Positions 1 through 8,161 of a DNA stretch of 64,000 nucleotides are shown piece after piece. This DNA is from Streptomyces geranii (GTDB taxonomy: Bacteria > Actinomycetota > Actinomycetes > Streptomycetales > Streptomycetaceae), in the NCBI RefSeq assembly GCF_002954775.1, contig NZ_PJME01000010.1, positions 1 through 64,000 of the forward strand, in the 5' to 3' direction. Numbering within the stretch: position 1 is the stretch's first letter; each line of letters starts with the position of its first letter. The notes under the pieces are model-generated. The model did not search any database. It saw nothing but the letters and a program-made list of their open reading frames with translations, and was not told the origin of the DNA. The translations under genes were made by a program, and so were the position numbers.

Positions 1-30
1 CGAGTCGTTCGGCTGCGGGCCGGTGGGGGC

Positions 31-138
31 TTGTCGCGCAGTTCCCCGCGCCCCTGAAAAGCAAGGGCTGCGCCCCTTGCTTTTCAGGGGCGCAGGCCCG
101 GGTCTTTGCCTCTAGGGGCGCGAGGAACTGCGCGACCA
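31..138. repeat. Nested inverted repeat, probable terminator, repeat-family copies
   Basis: A perfect 20-bp stem (48-67 with 74-93, 6-nt loop) sits inside an outer inverted pair: TGTCGCGCAGTTCC near 32-45 and GGAACTGCGCGACC near 124-137. The inner hairpin probably ends transcription of the leftward gene whose stop is at 164. The outer arms belong to a GC-rich family with the words GGAACTGCGCGAC and GGGGCGCG that recurs near 15127-15202 and 40911-40970. No coding frame is convincing in bases 1-163. Confidence 0.7.
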
Positions 139-163
139 GCCACGACGCACCCGCACTTCGAAC

Positions 164-1093
164 TCAGGCCAGCAACCCCGACGCCCTCCACAGCCGTCGC
201 CCGACACCCTGCAGCACACCTATGTCGTCCAGGAAGTCCGTCAGCTTCTTCGCGCCGCTCTGCATGACCTCCCGCCGATGCCCGCTCGCCCGCACCTGCG
301 CCACCGCCTCCGCCTTGTCCAGCCCCACGTTCGCGTACACGTCCGGGTTGACGAAGGCGACCGAGAAGACGCGCGCGAACTCGCCCGACGTCACCCGGGT
401 GAAGCTCTGGGACAGCCTGGGAGCCGTCACCATCTGGCGCCGGAGTTCCTCACGGGCGTACCGCACGTGCCGCGCCTCCTCCACCACATGGATCCGCGTC
501 ACCCCCCTGATCAGCGGCTGCACCCGCTCGTCCGGGAACGTCAGCCGCTGCATCCAGTCGAGGACCTCCTCCCCGAGCAGCGTCGCCGTGAACGAACCGG
601 GGGTCGTGGACACCGTCTTGAAGAAGCGGCCCAGGTTCTGGTGGACGCGGCTGACCGGGTAGTACGGGGTGCCGCCCCGGCTGATCAGCCGGGCGAACAT
701 CTTCGAGTGCCGGCACTCGTCCTCGATCTCCGTCAGGGCGTAGCGGACGTGCGCGCTCGTCGCCGCCTTGTCGTAGATATGGCGTACGAGGAGCTGCATC
801 AGGATGATCTCGAACCAGATCCCGAGCGAGGCGAGCGCCGCCGCCTCGTGCCGGGAGAGCAGGATGCGCTGCTCCTCGCTCATCCGCTGCCACATCGGGG
901 TGCCGTACAGGGAGACCAGCTCGGGCGGCCAGAACCACTTGCCGTCCTCGAAGGGGGCGTCCCAGTCCAGCTCCTTGTCGGGGTCGAAGGAGTGCCTGGC
1001 GGACGCTTCGAGGAGCCGTTCGGCCACTTGTTCCCGGTCCTTGAGCACGCCCAGCGCGTCGCGGAGTATCTCGCCTTCCGTCACTGTCGTCAC
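164..1093 (-). CDS. AurF-like diiron oxygenase family protein
   Basis: The 309-residue protein looks like a ferritin-like diiron enzyme of the AurF (p-aminobenzoate N-oxygenase) family. Metal-ligand candidates are E83, the E126-x-x-H129 pair in IEDECRH, E175/E176, and E206-x-x-H209 in VVEEARH, spaced as in a four-helix diiron bundle. Members of this family oxidise amines or C-H bonds, but many Streptomyces paralogs have no known substrate. The start is a GTG at 1093 with no strong ribosome site; an inverted repeat lies just upstream at 1106-1123. It is not next to an obvious biosynthetic operon, so the substrate is unknown. Its sequence differs from the second diiron protein at 56453-57478. 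Confidence 0.8.
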   Translation of the reverse strand: MTTVTEGEILRDALGVLKDREQVAERLLEASARHSFDPDKELDWDAPFEDGKWFWPPELVSLYGTPMWQRMSEEQRILLSRHEAAALASLGIWFEIILMQLLVRHIYDKAATSAHVRYALTEIEDECRHSKMFARLISRGGTPYYPVSRVHQNLGRFFKTVSTTPGSFTATLLGEEVLDWMQRLTFPDERVQPLIRGVTRIHVVEEARHVRYAREELRRQMVTAPRLSQSFTRVTSGEFARVFSVAFVNPDVYANVGLDKAEAVAQVRASGHRREVMQSGAKKLTDFLDDIGVLQGVGRRLWRASGLLA

Positions 1094-1105
1094 GCTCTTA
1101 TGAGA

Positions 1106-1123
1106 CCGCTTGTCAGCAAGCGG
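1106..1123. promoter_or_regulatory. Inverted repeat upstream of the AurF-like gene
   Basis: CCGCTTG-TCAG-CAAGCGG has 7-bp arms and a 4-bp spacer, 13 bp upstream of the GTG at 1093 in the 46-bp gap to the next gene. It resembles a TetR-type operator in size and symmetry. The regulator is not adjacent, and a short attenuating hairpin is also possible. Confidence 0.4.
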
Positions 1124-1139
1124 GTCAATCCCCTGGGCG

Positions 1140-1679
1140 CTACTTGCGCGTAGCTTCTTTTGCCGATCGGCTGACCGACTCCGACTCCGACTCCGACTCC
1201 GCCTCCGGTAGCGGGTTCGCCGGGCCCGGTGGGAACGACGTGCGCAGGGTGAACGCGTACTCGGTCGGTCCGTGTGCGCGCAGATGCAGGAGGCGGGTCT
1301 CCGCCTCCTCCACCGTCGGCCGGTGTCCCGCCGGTACCCACCACAGCGCGGTGACCGCCTCCTCCAGCCGCTCGAAGAACTCCCGGCGGCGGGCCAGCAA
1401 CTCCCGGTGCTGCCCCTGGTACATGAACGCCGTGAGGGCGTCGGTGTCCCGCCACACCGACATGTTCACCAGGATCCACTCGTCGTCGAACATCCGGATG
1501 TCGGTCGCGTCGCCCGCCTCGCCCTCCAGCCGCCAGACGAAACCGTCCGAGGCGTCGGCGACGGCGTTGACCGGGTCGAGACCGTCGGCGAACGGCTTCA
1601 ACTGAGGTGAATCCAAAGGGGCTTTGAGGAGACCGATGTTGACCTGGGCGAGTTCGTACGCGGCTCCGGTTGATGTCAT
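1140..1679 (-). CDS. DUF3291-type domain protein
   Basis: This 179-residue protein matches the DUF3291 family, which has a dimeric alpha/beta barrel fold. Recognisable stretches are YELAQVNIGLLKAPLDSP near the start, the WILVNMSVWRD core and the FEEAVTALWWVPAGH-like region. The function is unknown; related small barrels include antibiotic-biosynthesis monooxygenases. The ATG at 1679 begins MTSTGAAYELAQ; the frame stays open far upstream only because of high GC. The C-terminus has an acidic SESESESE run encoded by a GACTCC-type hexamer repeat at about 1177-1207, so tail length probably varies among strains. Confidence 0.7.
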   Translation of the reverse strand: MTSTGAAYELAQVNIGLLKAPLDSPQLKPFADGLDPVNAVADASDGFVWRLEGEAGDATDIRMFDDEWILVNMSVWRDTDALTAFMYQGQHRELLARRREFFERLEEAVTALWWVPAGHRPTVEEAETRLLHLRAHGPTEYAFTLRTSFPPGPANPLPEAESESESESVSRSAKEATRK

Positions 1680-1723
1680 GACCGAACGGTAGGTCGGGCG
1701 CCCGTCCGACGGCACCCCCCGTC

Positions 1724-3277
1724 TCACTCTCCGAGCACCGCCTCCATCACCCCCCGGGCGATCGGCGCAGCCACCCCGCCCCCGCTGATGTCCGTCCGGT
1801 CCGCCGACGCGTCCTCGACCACCACCGCGACCGCCACCGACGGCTGGACGTCCCGTTCGCCCTGCGCCCAGGACACGAACCAGGCGTACGGAACCCCCGC
1901 GTTGCCGATGCCGTGCTGGGCGGTGCCCGTCTTGCCGCCGACCACCGCGCCCGGGATCGCTCCGTTCCTGCCGGTGCCGCGTTCCACCACGTCCCGCATC
2001 AGCTCCCGCATCCGTACCGCCGTCGCCGGATGCATCGCCCGGTGCTGGCGGCGTACGCTCGAGGTCGCAACTGTCGTGCCGCGTGCGGTCGTTGTGCGTT
2101 CGACCAGGTACGGGGACGGCACCTGGCCGCCGTTCGCCACCGCCGCCGCGACCATCGCCATCTGCAGCGGCGTCGCCCGCGTGTTGTACTGCCCGATCGA
2201 CGACAGCGCCAACTGCGCCTTGTCCACGGCCGTGTCGAAGGTGCTCGGCGCGACCGAGAACGGGATGCGCAGTCCCGGGTCGTTGAAGCCGAAGCCGCTC
2301 GCCGTCGCCGCCAGGTCGGTCACGCCCACGTCCACGCCCAGCTTGGCGAAGACCGTGTTGCACGACCAGGTGAACGCCTCCCGCATCGAGACGTCCGCGC
2401 AGCCCTCGCCCTCGTTGGTGAGCCTCGTCGACGTACCGGGGAGGCGGTACGGGTCGGGGGAGTGGGTCCGTTCGTCCAGGTCGGTGACGACGCCCGCGTC
2501 CAGAGCCGCCGCCGCAGTCACCACCTTGAAGGTCGAACCCGGGGGATAGGTCTGCCGTACCGCCCTGTTGAGCATCGGCTTGTCCGGGTCGGCGTTCAGG
2601 CGTCGCCAACTCCGTTCCACCGAGCGGCCGTTGCCGGAGAGGGAGGTGGGGTCGTAGGACGGGGTCGAGACCAGGGCGAGGATACGGCCCGTGGACGGTT
2701 CCACCGCCGCCACCGCTCCCTTGCGGCCGTCCAGGCCGTCGTAGGCCGCCTGTTGGGCCCGCGCGTCGATGGTCGTCACCACCTTGCCGCCGGGGTTCTG
2801 GGCCCGCGTCACGTCGTTCCACAGGGGGAGCGGGGAGAGGAGCGAATCCGTGCCCGAGAGGATGCCGTCCTCCGTGTGCTCCAGGAACGTCGTGCCGTAC
2901 ACCTGGGAGGCGAAGCCGGTGATCGGGGCGTACAACGGGCCGTCCCGGTACGTGCGTTCGTAGCGGAGCCGCCCCCCGGTGTCGGTGGACCCGGTCACCG
3001 GACGGTCGCCGACCAGGATGGCGCCGCGCGGCTGGCCGTAACGGGCGATCACCTGGCGGCGGTTGGCCGGGTTGTCGGCGTAGCGCTCCGCCTGGACCAC
3101 CTGGACGCGGGTGATGTTGACGAGCAGGGCGAGCAGCAACAGGGCGCAGAAGACGGCCGCGTGCCTGATGCAGCGCGTCATCGGGCGCGCGGTTCTCTGC
3201 TTGACGGTTCTCCGCACGGCGCGGCTGTTCGCGGCGGTTCTCTTCATCGCGGTTCTCTTCATGGCGGTTCTCTTCAT
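1724..3277 (-). CDS. Penicillin-binding protein 2 / PbpA-type transpeptidase
   Basis: A class B PBP that cross-links peptidoglycan outside the membrane. The single membrane anchor is at about residues 38-56 (AVFCALLLLALLV). The transpeptidase motifs are SxxK at S248-K251 (PPGSTFK), SxN at S305-N307 (WSCNT) and KTG at 449-451 (GGKTGTAQ), so the active site is complete at 517 residues. The ATG at 3277 overlaps the stop of the upstream RodA/FtsW gene by 4 bp (ATGA), which supports translational coupling. Using that start adds an N-terminal tail with three MKRTA repeats; M33 at 3181 is an alternative that would give a more usual short cytoplasmic tail. It pairs with the SEDS glycosyltransferase at 3274-4689. 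Confidence 0.9.
   Translation of the reverse strand: MKRTAMKRTAMKRTAANSRAVRRTVKQRTARPMTRCIRHAAVFCALLLLALLVNITRVQVVQAERYADNPANRRQVIARYGQPRGAILVGDRPVTGSTDTGGRLRYERTYRDGPLYAPITGFASQVYGTTFLEHTEDGILSGTDSLLSPLPLWNDVTRAQNPGGKVVTTIDARAQQAAYDGLDGRKGAVAAVEPSTGRILALVSTPSYDPTSLSGNGRSVERSWRRLNADPDKPMLNRAVRQTYPPGSTFKVVTAAAALDAGVVTDLDERTHSPDPYRLPGTSTRLTNEGEGCADVSMREAFTWSCNTVFAKLGVDVGVTDLAATASGFGFNDPGLRIPFSVAPSTFDTAVDKAQLALSSIGQYNTRATPLQMAMVAAAVANGGQVPSPYLVERTTTARGTTVATSSVRRQHRAMHPATAVRMRELMRDVVERGTGRNGAIPGAVVGGKTGTAQHGIGNAGVPYAWFVSWAQGERDVQPSVAVAVVVEDASADRTDISGGGVAAPIARGVMEAVLGE
3233..3277 (-). repeat. 15-bp coding repeat (MKRTA x3)
   Basis: Three 15-bp units at the 5' end of the PBP gene each encode MKRTA, including a potential ATG start in every unit. 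All three ATGs are in frame, so expansion or contraction would not disrupt the gene. Confidence 0.8.
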
Positions 3278-4689
3278 GGCGTGGGGCGCCCCTCGCCCTC
3301 GTACCCCCGCCTCGCCGAGTCGCTGATCCGGATCAGCAGCGCCACGATGATCCAGTTGGTCACCACCGACGAGCCGCCCTGCGCCAGGAACGGCATCGCC
3401 ATGCCGGTCAGCGGGATCAGGCCCGACACCCCGCCCGCGATGACGAACACCTGGAGCGCCACGATCGAGGCGAGGCCGACCGCGAGCAGGCGGCCGAAGG
3501 GGTCGCGGAGGGAGAGGCCGGCCCGGTAGCCGCGCTCCACCAGCAGGGCGTAGAGGATGACGATCGCCGACAGTCCGGCCAGGCCCAGTTCCTCGCCGGC
3601 CGTCGCCAGGATGAAGTCCGACTTGGCCGCGAAGCCGATCAGGATCGAGTGGCCGAGGCCCAGGCCGGTGCCGAGGAAGCCGCCCGCCGCGAAGGCGAAC
3701 AGCGACTGGGAGAGCTGGTTGGGGCCCTGGCCCGCCTCGATCGTCGCGAAGGGGTGCAGCCAGTCCTCGACCCGGCTGTGCACGTGCGGTTCGAGCGTGC
3801 CGACGGCGAAGGCGCCGAGCCCGGCCAGCAGCAGGCCGACCGCGATCCAGCCGGTGCGGCCGGTGGCGACGTACAGCATGACCACGAAGAGGCCGAAGAA
3901 GAGGAGCGAGGTGCCCAGGTCGCGTTCCAGGACCAGGACGCCGACGCTGATCAGCCAGATCGCGACGATCGGGCCGAGGACCCGACCGGTGGGGAGCTGG
4001 AGGCGGCTGAAGCGCCAGATGCGGCGGCCCGTGTAGGCGAGGGCGCCGCGGTTGGCGGCCAGGTAGGCGGCGAAGAAGACCGCCAGCAGTACCTTCGCGA
4101 ACTCGCCCGGCTGGATGGAGAATCCGGCGATCCGGATCCAGATGCGGGCCCCGTTCACGGACGGGAAGAAGATCGGGAGGGTGAGCAGGACCAGGGCGGC
4201 GGCCACGGACACGTACGCGTAGCGCTGGAGGACGCGGTGGTCGCGGAGCAGGACCACGACCGCGATGAACAGGGCCATTCCGACCGTGGACCAGACGAGT
4301 TGGGTCGGCGCCGCCCGGTGTCCCGGCGTCTCCAGGTCCAGCCGGTAGATCAGGACCAGGCCGAGGCCGTTGAGCAGCACGCCGATCGGGAGCAGCAGCG
4401 GGTCGGCGCAGGGCGCGCGCCGGCGGACCGCGAGATGGGCGAGGAGCGCGAGGACGCCGAGCCCGGCGCCGTAACCGGCCGCGCCGGGCGGGACGGTGCC
4501 GGTCCGCGCGAGGCCGACGTCGCAGTAGCCGTACACCGAGAGGAGTACGGCTACGACGATGAGCGCCAGCTCGATGCCACGGCGCCGGGGGACGCGCGGG
4601 GCGGGAGCGGAGGGATCGGCCGGCTCCGAGAGCCAGGGCTTCGGGGATTCCTCGTACTCCGTCGCCACGGTGGATCCGGGCTTCGTCAT
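3274..4689 (-). CDS. FtsW/RodA/SpoVE family SEDS glycosyltransferase
   Basis: A polytopic SEDS protein (471 residues, about 12 membrane helices) predicted to polymerise lipid II glycan strands with its partner PBP. Hallmarks are the WIRIAGFSIQPGEFAKVLLAVFFA-type segment, the GLGLG loop before the helix with SDFILATAGEELGL, and the C-terminal GLIPLTGMAMPFLAQGGSS stretch. A hydrophilic N-terminal tail of about 40 residues precedes the first helix. It is the first gene of the pair and overlaps the PBP by 4 bp. Streptomyces genomes carry several such pairs; no kinase or phosphatase genes adjoin this one, so it looks like an accessory pair and not the main pbpA-rodA-pkn operon. Confidence 0.9.
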   Translation of the reverse strand: MTKPGSTVATEYEESPKPWLSEPADPSAPAPRVPRRRGIELALIVVAVLLSVYGYCDVGLARTGTVPPGAAGYGAGLGVLALLAHLAVRRRAPCADPLLLPIGVLLNGLGLVLIYRLDLETPGHRAAPTQLVWSTVGMALFIAVVVLLRDHRVLQRYAYVSVAAALVLLTLPIFFPSVNGARIWIRIAGFSIQPGEFAKVLLAVFFAAYLAANRGALAYTGRRIWRFSRLQLPTGRVLGPIVAIWLISVGVLVLERDLGTSLLFFGLFVVMLYVATGRTGWIAVGLLLAGLGAFAVGTLEPHVHSRVEDWLHPFATIEAGQGPNQLSQSLFAFAAGGFLGTGLGLGHSILIGFAAKSDFILATAGEELGLAGLSAIVILYALLVERGYRAGLSLRDPFGRLLAVGLASIVALQVFVIAGGVSGLIPLTGMAMPFLAQGGSSVVTNWIIVALLIRISDSARRGYEGEGRPTP

Positions 4690-4747
4690 GTCCGGAACTT
4701 ACCCAAAGTTCACAGAATGTTGTGTGATGCGGTCTATGTGCGCCCGG

Positions 4748-5320
4748 TCAGCACACGCGCGGCGCGGGACCGATGTTGTCGATGTAGCGCGCGGCGCCCC
4801 AGGCCCAGGTGCCGTCCGTGAGGAGGTACCAGAGGGAGTTGCCGTCGACGTTCTCGCCGCCGGTCTTGCAGAAGATGTTGACGATCGCGCCCTGCGGGAC
4901 GACCCGGATGATCGCGCTGCCCCGGTTGGGCGCGCTGCGCAGCCGCAGTCCGCCGTTGGCGGTGACGACCCCCTGGTAGGGCCCGGAGCTGCTGGTGCTG
5001 GAGTTGCCGTTGTTGTGCTGGCCCCAGTCGCCGCCACCGCTCTGCTGGCTGCCGGTCTGCTGGTTGCCGCCCTGCTGGTTGCTGTTCCCCTGGTTCCAGC
5101 TGCCGGTGCCGCTGCTCTGGTTCGGGTTCGGAGTGGGGTTCTGGTTCTGGTTGCTCTGCTGCTGCGGGTTCTGCTGCTGGGCCTGCTGTTGCTGCTGGTT
5201 CCAGCTGGTGCCCCAGTCGTCGTCGGCGGGGCTCGCGAGTGCCGGGGTGACTGCGCAGACGGAGAGCGCGGTGGCCGCGGCCGATATGCCGAGGCGGGTG
5301 AGGGTGGTCCGCGATGTCAT
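4748..5320 (-). CDS. Secreted Q/N-rich protein with bacterial SH3 domain
   Basis: The 190-residue product starts at the ATG at 5320, with AGGAGCC just upstream. Residues 1-30 form a signal peptide ending ALAS-PADD. Residues about 35-105 are a low-complexity Q/N/G/S region (repeated QQ, NQ and GN words), which could be flexible or prion-like. The C-terminal part (GLRLRSAPNRGSAIIRVVPQG to WAWGAARYIDN) is an SH3b-type domain as found in cell-wall-binding proteins. A role at the envelope is inferred from secretion plus SH3; no catalytic domain is present. A Cys-containing tail (APRVC) ends the protein. Confidence 0.75.
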   Translation of the reverse strand: MTSRTTLTRLGISAAATALSVCAVTPALASPADDDWGTSWNQQQQQAQQQNPQQQSNQNQNPTPNPNQSSGTGSWNQGNSNQQGGNQQTGSQQSGGGDWGQHNNGNSSTSSSGPYQGVVTANGGLRLRSAPNRGSAIIRVVPQGAIVNIFCKTGGENVDGNSLWYLLTDGTWAWGAARYIDNIGPAPRVC

Positions 5321-5388
5321 GTTGGCTCCTTTGCCGGGGGCAGAGCTGACTACCCGCCACGCTAGGAGCGGCTCGTGTAAGGCGCCCG

Positions 5389-6675
5389 TCACGCTGGGCC
5401 GTTGGTGGCGGGCCCCCGTGATTCGGCCAGCGTGAGCGTGGCCAGCGCGCCGCCGCCGTCCGCCTCCGGCACATTGGCGAGGTCCAGCCGCGCGCCCAGT
5501 ACCTCCGCCTGGCCCAACGCGATCGTCAGCCCCAGCCCGTGTCCGGTCGCCCCGCCCTCCGTACGGAACCGCTGCGGCCCGTGCTCCACCAGGTACTCCG
5601 GATAGCCGTCACCGTGGTCCCGTACGGTCACCACCGGACCGTCCACGGTCAGCGTCACCGGCGTACGGCCGTGCCGGTGGGCGTTGGCCACCAGGTTGCC
5701 GAGCACCCGTTCGAGGCGGCGTCGGTCGGTGTCGACGCGGCTGTCCCGGGCGACGACGATCTCCGTGTCGGCCCCGGCGGCACCCGAGGCCCGGACGACC
5801 CGCTCGGCGAGCGCCCCGAGTCGCTCGGTGCCGGCCTCCAGCCGCTCCCGGCCCGTGTCCAGGCGGGAGATCTCCAGCAGGTCCTCGGTGAGCGTGCGCA
5901 GCGCGGCGACCCGGTCGCGGACCAGCTCGGTCGGCCGCCCCGGCGGCAGCAGTTCGGCCGCCGCGTGCAGCCCGGTGAGCGGGGTGCGCAACTCGTGGGC
6001 CACGTCCGCGGTGAAGCGCTGCTCGCTGAGCAGCTTGCGCTGCAGCGAGGCGGCCATCGTGTCGAGGGCGGCGGCGACGGCGGCGACCTCGTCCGGCGGA
6101 CGGTTCGGGTCCTGCGTACGGGCGTCGCCGACCCGGGCGTCCAGGTCGCCTGCGCTGATCCGGCGGGCCACCTGGGCGGTGGCGTGCAGTCTGCGGGTCA
6201 CCCGGGTCACGGCGAAGGCGCCGACCAGCAGCGTCGTGCCGATGGCGGCGCCGGACGACCAGAGGATGGCCCGGTCGAGGCCCTCGATCGTGCGGGCGCT
6301 CTGCGAGTAGTCGAGCGCCACGGCGAGCGCGTGCCCGTCGGCGGCGGGACCGGCCGCCCACATCGTCGGCACGCCGTCGTGGTCGGTGACCATCGTGCCG
6401 CGCTCCCCGGCCGCCGCGAGCGCCCGTAGCGACGCGGGCAGCCCCTCGGGGTCGATCCCGGTGTGGGGCCGCAGCGCGTCCCCCGCCTCGTACGCCGCCG
6501 TCGCCTCCACCAGCCGGGACAGGGCGCGGTCGCGGGCCTGGTCGACGGTCTGATGGGTCACCGACACGTGTACGAGGATGCCGAGCAGCGCGGCGAGGGC
6601 GCAGCACATCCCGGTGATGAAGAGGGCGGCCTTGGCGGCGAGGGTGCCTGCCCAGGCGGGCAGCCCGACCCTCAT
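5389..6675 (-). CDS. Sensor histidine kinase (orphan)
   Basis: A 428-residue transmembrane kinase. Helix 1 is at about 14-37, an extracytoplasmic sensor at 40-135, helix 2 at about 137-158, then a HAMP linker (RRISAGDLDARVG). The HisKA phosphoacceptor is H227 in FTADVAHELRTPL, followed by a HATPase domain with N-box NLVANAHRHG, G1 DHGDGYP and G2 GHGLGL. The ATG at 6675 overlaps the lipoprotein stop (ATGA), so the two are coupled. No response regulator gene lies beside it. The lipoprotein-plus-kinase order resembles the cseA-cseC part of the Streptomyces sigE locus, but sigE and cseB are absent, so that identity is not claimed. Confidence 0.88.
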   Translation of the reverse strand: MRVGLPAWAGTLAAKAALFITGMCCALAALLGILVHVSVTHQTVDQARDRALSRLVEATAAYEAGDALRPHTGIDPEGLPASLRALAAAGERGTMVTDHDGVPTMWAAGPAADGHALAVALDYSQSARTIEGLDRAILWSSGAAIGTTLLVGAFAVTRVTRRLHATAQVARRISAGDLDARVGDARTQDPNRPPDEVAAVAAALDTMAASLQRKLLSEQRFTADVAHELRTPLTGLHAAAELLPPGRPTELVRDRVAALRTLTEDLLEISRLDTGRERLEAGTERLGALAERVVRASGAAGADTEIVVARDSRVDTDRRRLERVLGNLVANAHRHGRTPVTLTVDGPVVTVRDHGDGYPEYLVEHGPQRFRTEGGATGHGLGLTIALGQAEVLGARLDLANVPEADGGGALATLTLAESRGPATNGPA

Positions 6676-7415
6676 CGGGCGCTCGCGGAAGCGGCCGACG
6701 GCGAGGCGGAGCCGGAGGCGGAGGCGAGGGGCGGGTGGGTGCGCTGGGGGCCGCCGGTGCGCAGGAACTCGTCCCGGGTCAGCAGCATCGCCTTCTGGTC
6801 GGCGTCCCAGGTCCACTGGGTGCGGTACTCGTACCCCGGGATCTGCGAGGGCGACCGGATGATCACGGCCCGCCCGGCCAGCTCGACGGCGGTCACGGCG
6901 TCGTCGTTCGCCATGATCTGCACCAGCTTGTGCCGCTGGAAGGTGTACACGCGCACGGCCGTGCCGTTGCCCGGCAGCAGCCGGAAGCCGAGGGCCATGT
7001 CGTCGCGGCCGTCGCCGGTGAGGTCGCGGTAGTAGGCCTTGAGGACGGGACAGGAGCCGGTGTCACGGGTGCGCCCGCAGGCCGCCATCCCGTCGGCCGT
7101 ACCGGAGTACGGGGCGTTGGCCCCCGTGTACATGTCCGGATGCGCGGCGATCTCCGCCCGTACGACGGCCACCGGGTCGACCTGGTGGATGTCGTCGCCG
7201 GGGGCGGTGACGCCCTTGACGGTCTCGGTCTCGGCCTCGCCGTAGTCCCAGGCGGGGCTGGAGGCGGCGGGCAGATCGGGCCAGAGCCGGGCGGGGCTCA
7301 CGGCGGTCGCGGTGGGCCCGGCGCCGCGCAGCTCACCGGCGTCGCCGCAGGCGGAGGTGAGGGCGGCGAGGGCGAGGGCGAGAAGTGCGACGCGGGAGGT
7401 GCGGCTGGGGTTCAC
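6672..7415 (-). CDS. Lipoprotein, probable partner of the histidine kinase
   Basis: A 247-residue lipoprotein: the signal peptide ends in a lipobox (ALTSACGD, lipidated Cys at about 23). The mature domain contains a DLTGDGRDDMALGFR stretch typical of FG-GAP/VCBS-like calcium loops, and CGRTRDTGSCPV, which could form a disulfide. It probably sits on the outer face of the membrane beside the sensor domain of the downstream kinase and may tune its signal, as CseA does in the sigE system (known role for CseA; inferred here). The C-terminus is a low-complexity Ser/Ala tail. Confidence 0.75.
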   Translation of the reverse strand: MNPSRTSRVALLALALAALTSACGDAGELRGAGPTATAVSPARLWPDLPAASSPAWDYGEAETETVKGVTAPGDDIHQVDPVAVVRAEIAAHPDMYTGANAPYSGTADGMAACGRTRDTGSCPVLKAYYRDLTGDGRDDMALGFRLLPGNGTAVRVYTFQRHKLVQIMANDDAVTAVELAGRAVIIRSPSQIPGYEYRTQWTWDADQKAMLLTRDEFLRTGGPQRTHPPLASASGSASPSAASASAR

Positions 7416-7531
7416 TGCACTCCTGCGTCGGGCCGGGACGGACGTACACCACTTTATTCAGAGGGATGCCACCCGCACGGAACGGGTTGCTCCACCTGCT
7501 CCGCTCATTCCGCCGACTCTGCCGAGTAGGT

Positions 7532-8056
7532 CTATTCCGCCAGCTCCTCCAGCAGCCGGGCCGTGGACAGACCGGTCCGCAGATACTCCACGAAGAGTTC
7601 GTTGTGCAGGGCCCAGGGGGAGCGGCGGGCCCGTATGAGGCGGATGGCCTCGTCGGTGGTGTGTCCGTCGCGGACGAGGGCGTGGGCGACGACGAGACCC
7701 GAGCGGTTGTAGCCGCTGTAGCAGCGGACGAGGACCTTGCGCCCGTCCTCCAGCGCGGTGCACACGGCCTCCGCGAGGCGGATCACCCCGGCGAGCTGGG
7801 TCCCGTCGAGCGGCCCGTCCGGGACGGGCCAGACATGGTGCTCGACACCGGGGTCGGGGCCGTGCCCGGGCCGTCTCAGCAGGGTGATGACCAGGTCGAA
7901 CTCATCGCGCACGACGGCGAACTCAAGCTCTCCCGGCCGTCTCGTGAACTCGTGCCCACCCATCCACAGGCCGGGCACGATCTCGCTCCACGGCTCCCCC
8001 GGAGCCGGTACGTCGGGCTGTTTCCTGCGGGTCCGCAACTGCGCCGCCTCCCCCAC
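7532..8056 (-). CDS. Dual-specificity / tyrosine phosphatase-like protein
   Basis: A Cys-based phosphatase of 174 residues. The P-loop CX5R is C112-YSGYN-R118 in VRCYSGYNRSG, with the usual following Ser. An Asp-containing loop (WPVPDGPLDG) about 35 residues earlier could be the general acid. The conserved N-terminal segment EPWSEIVPGLWMGG supports a GTG start at 8056 with a GGAG sequence upstream; the open frame continues much further but without similarity. The gene stands alone, and the target is unknown. Confidence 0.8.
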   Translation of the reverse strand: MGEAAQLRTRRKQPDVPAPGEPWSEIVPGLWMGGHEFTRRPGELEFAVVRDEFDLVITLLRRPGHGPDPGVEHHVWPVPDGPLDGTQLAGVIRLAEAVCTALEDGRKVLVRCYSGYNRSGLVVAHALVRDGHTTDEAIRLIRARRSPWALHNELFVEYLRTGLSTARLLEELAE

Positions 8057-8161
8057 TCGGGCCGAACTCCGCCACCCAACTCCTCCCAAAGGTAACCGGC
8101 TTCTTGCCCCGGCAGCACCCCGCCTGTTCCCATGGTCATGCGGGGAATGGGGTGATGGCGG

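Noticed and set aside
6676..6816. Longer start for the histidine kinase
   Set aside because: The ATGA overlap with the lipoprotein at 6675 is a better start; the upstream residues are Arg/Pro/Leu-rich shadow coding.
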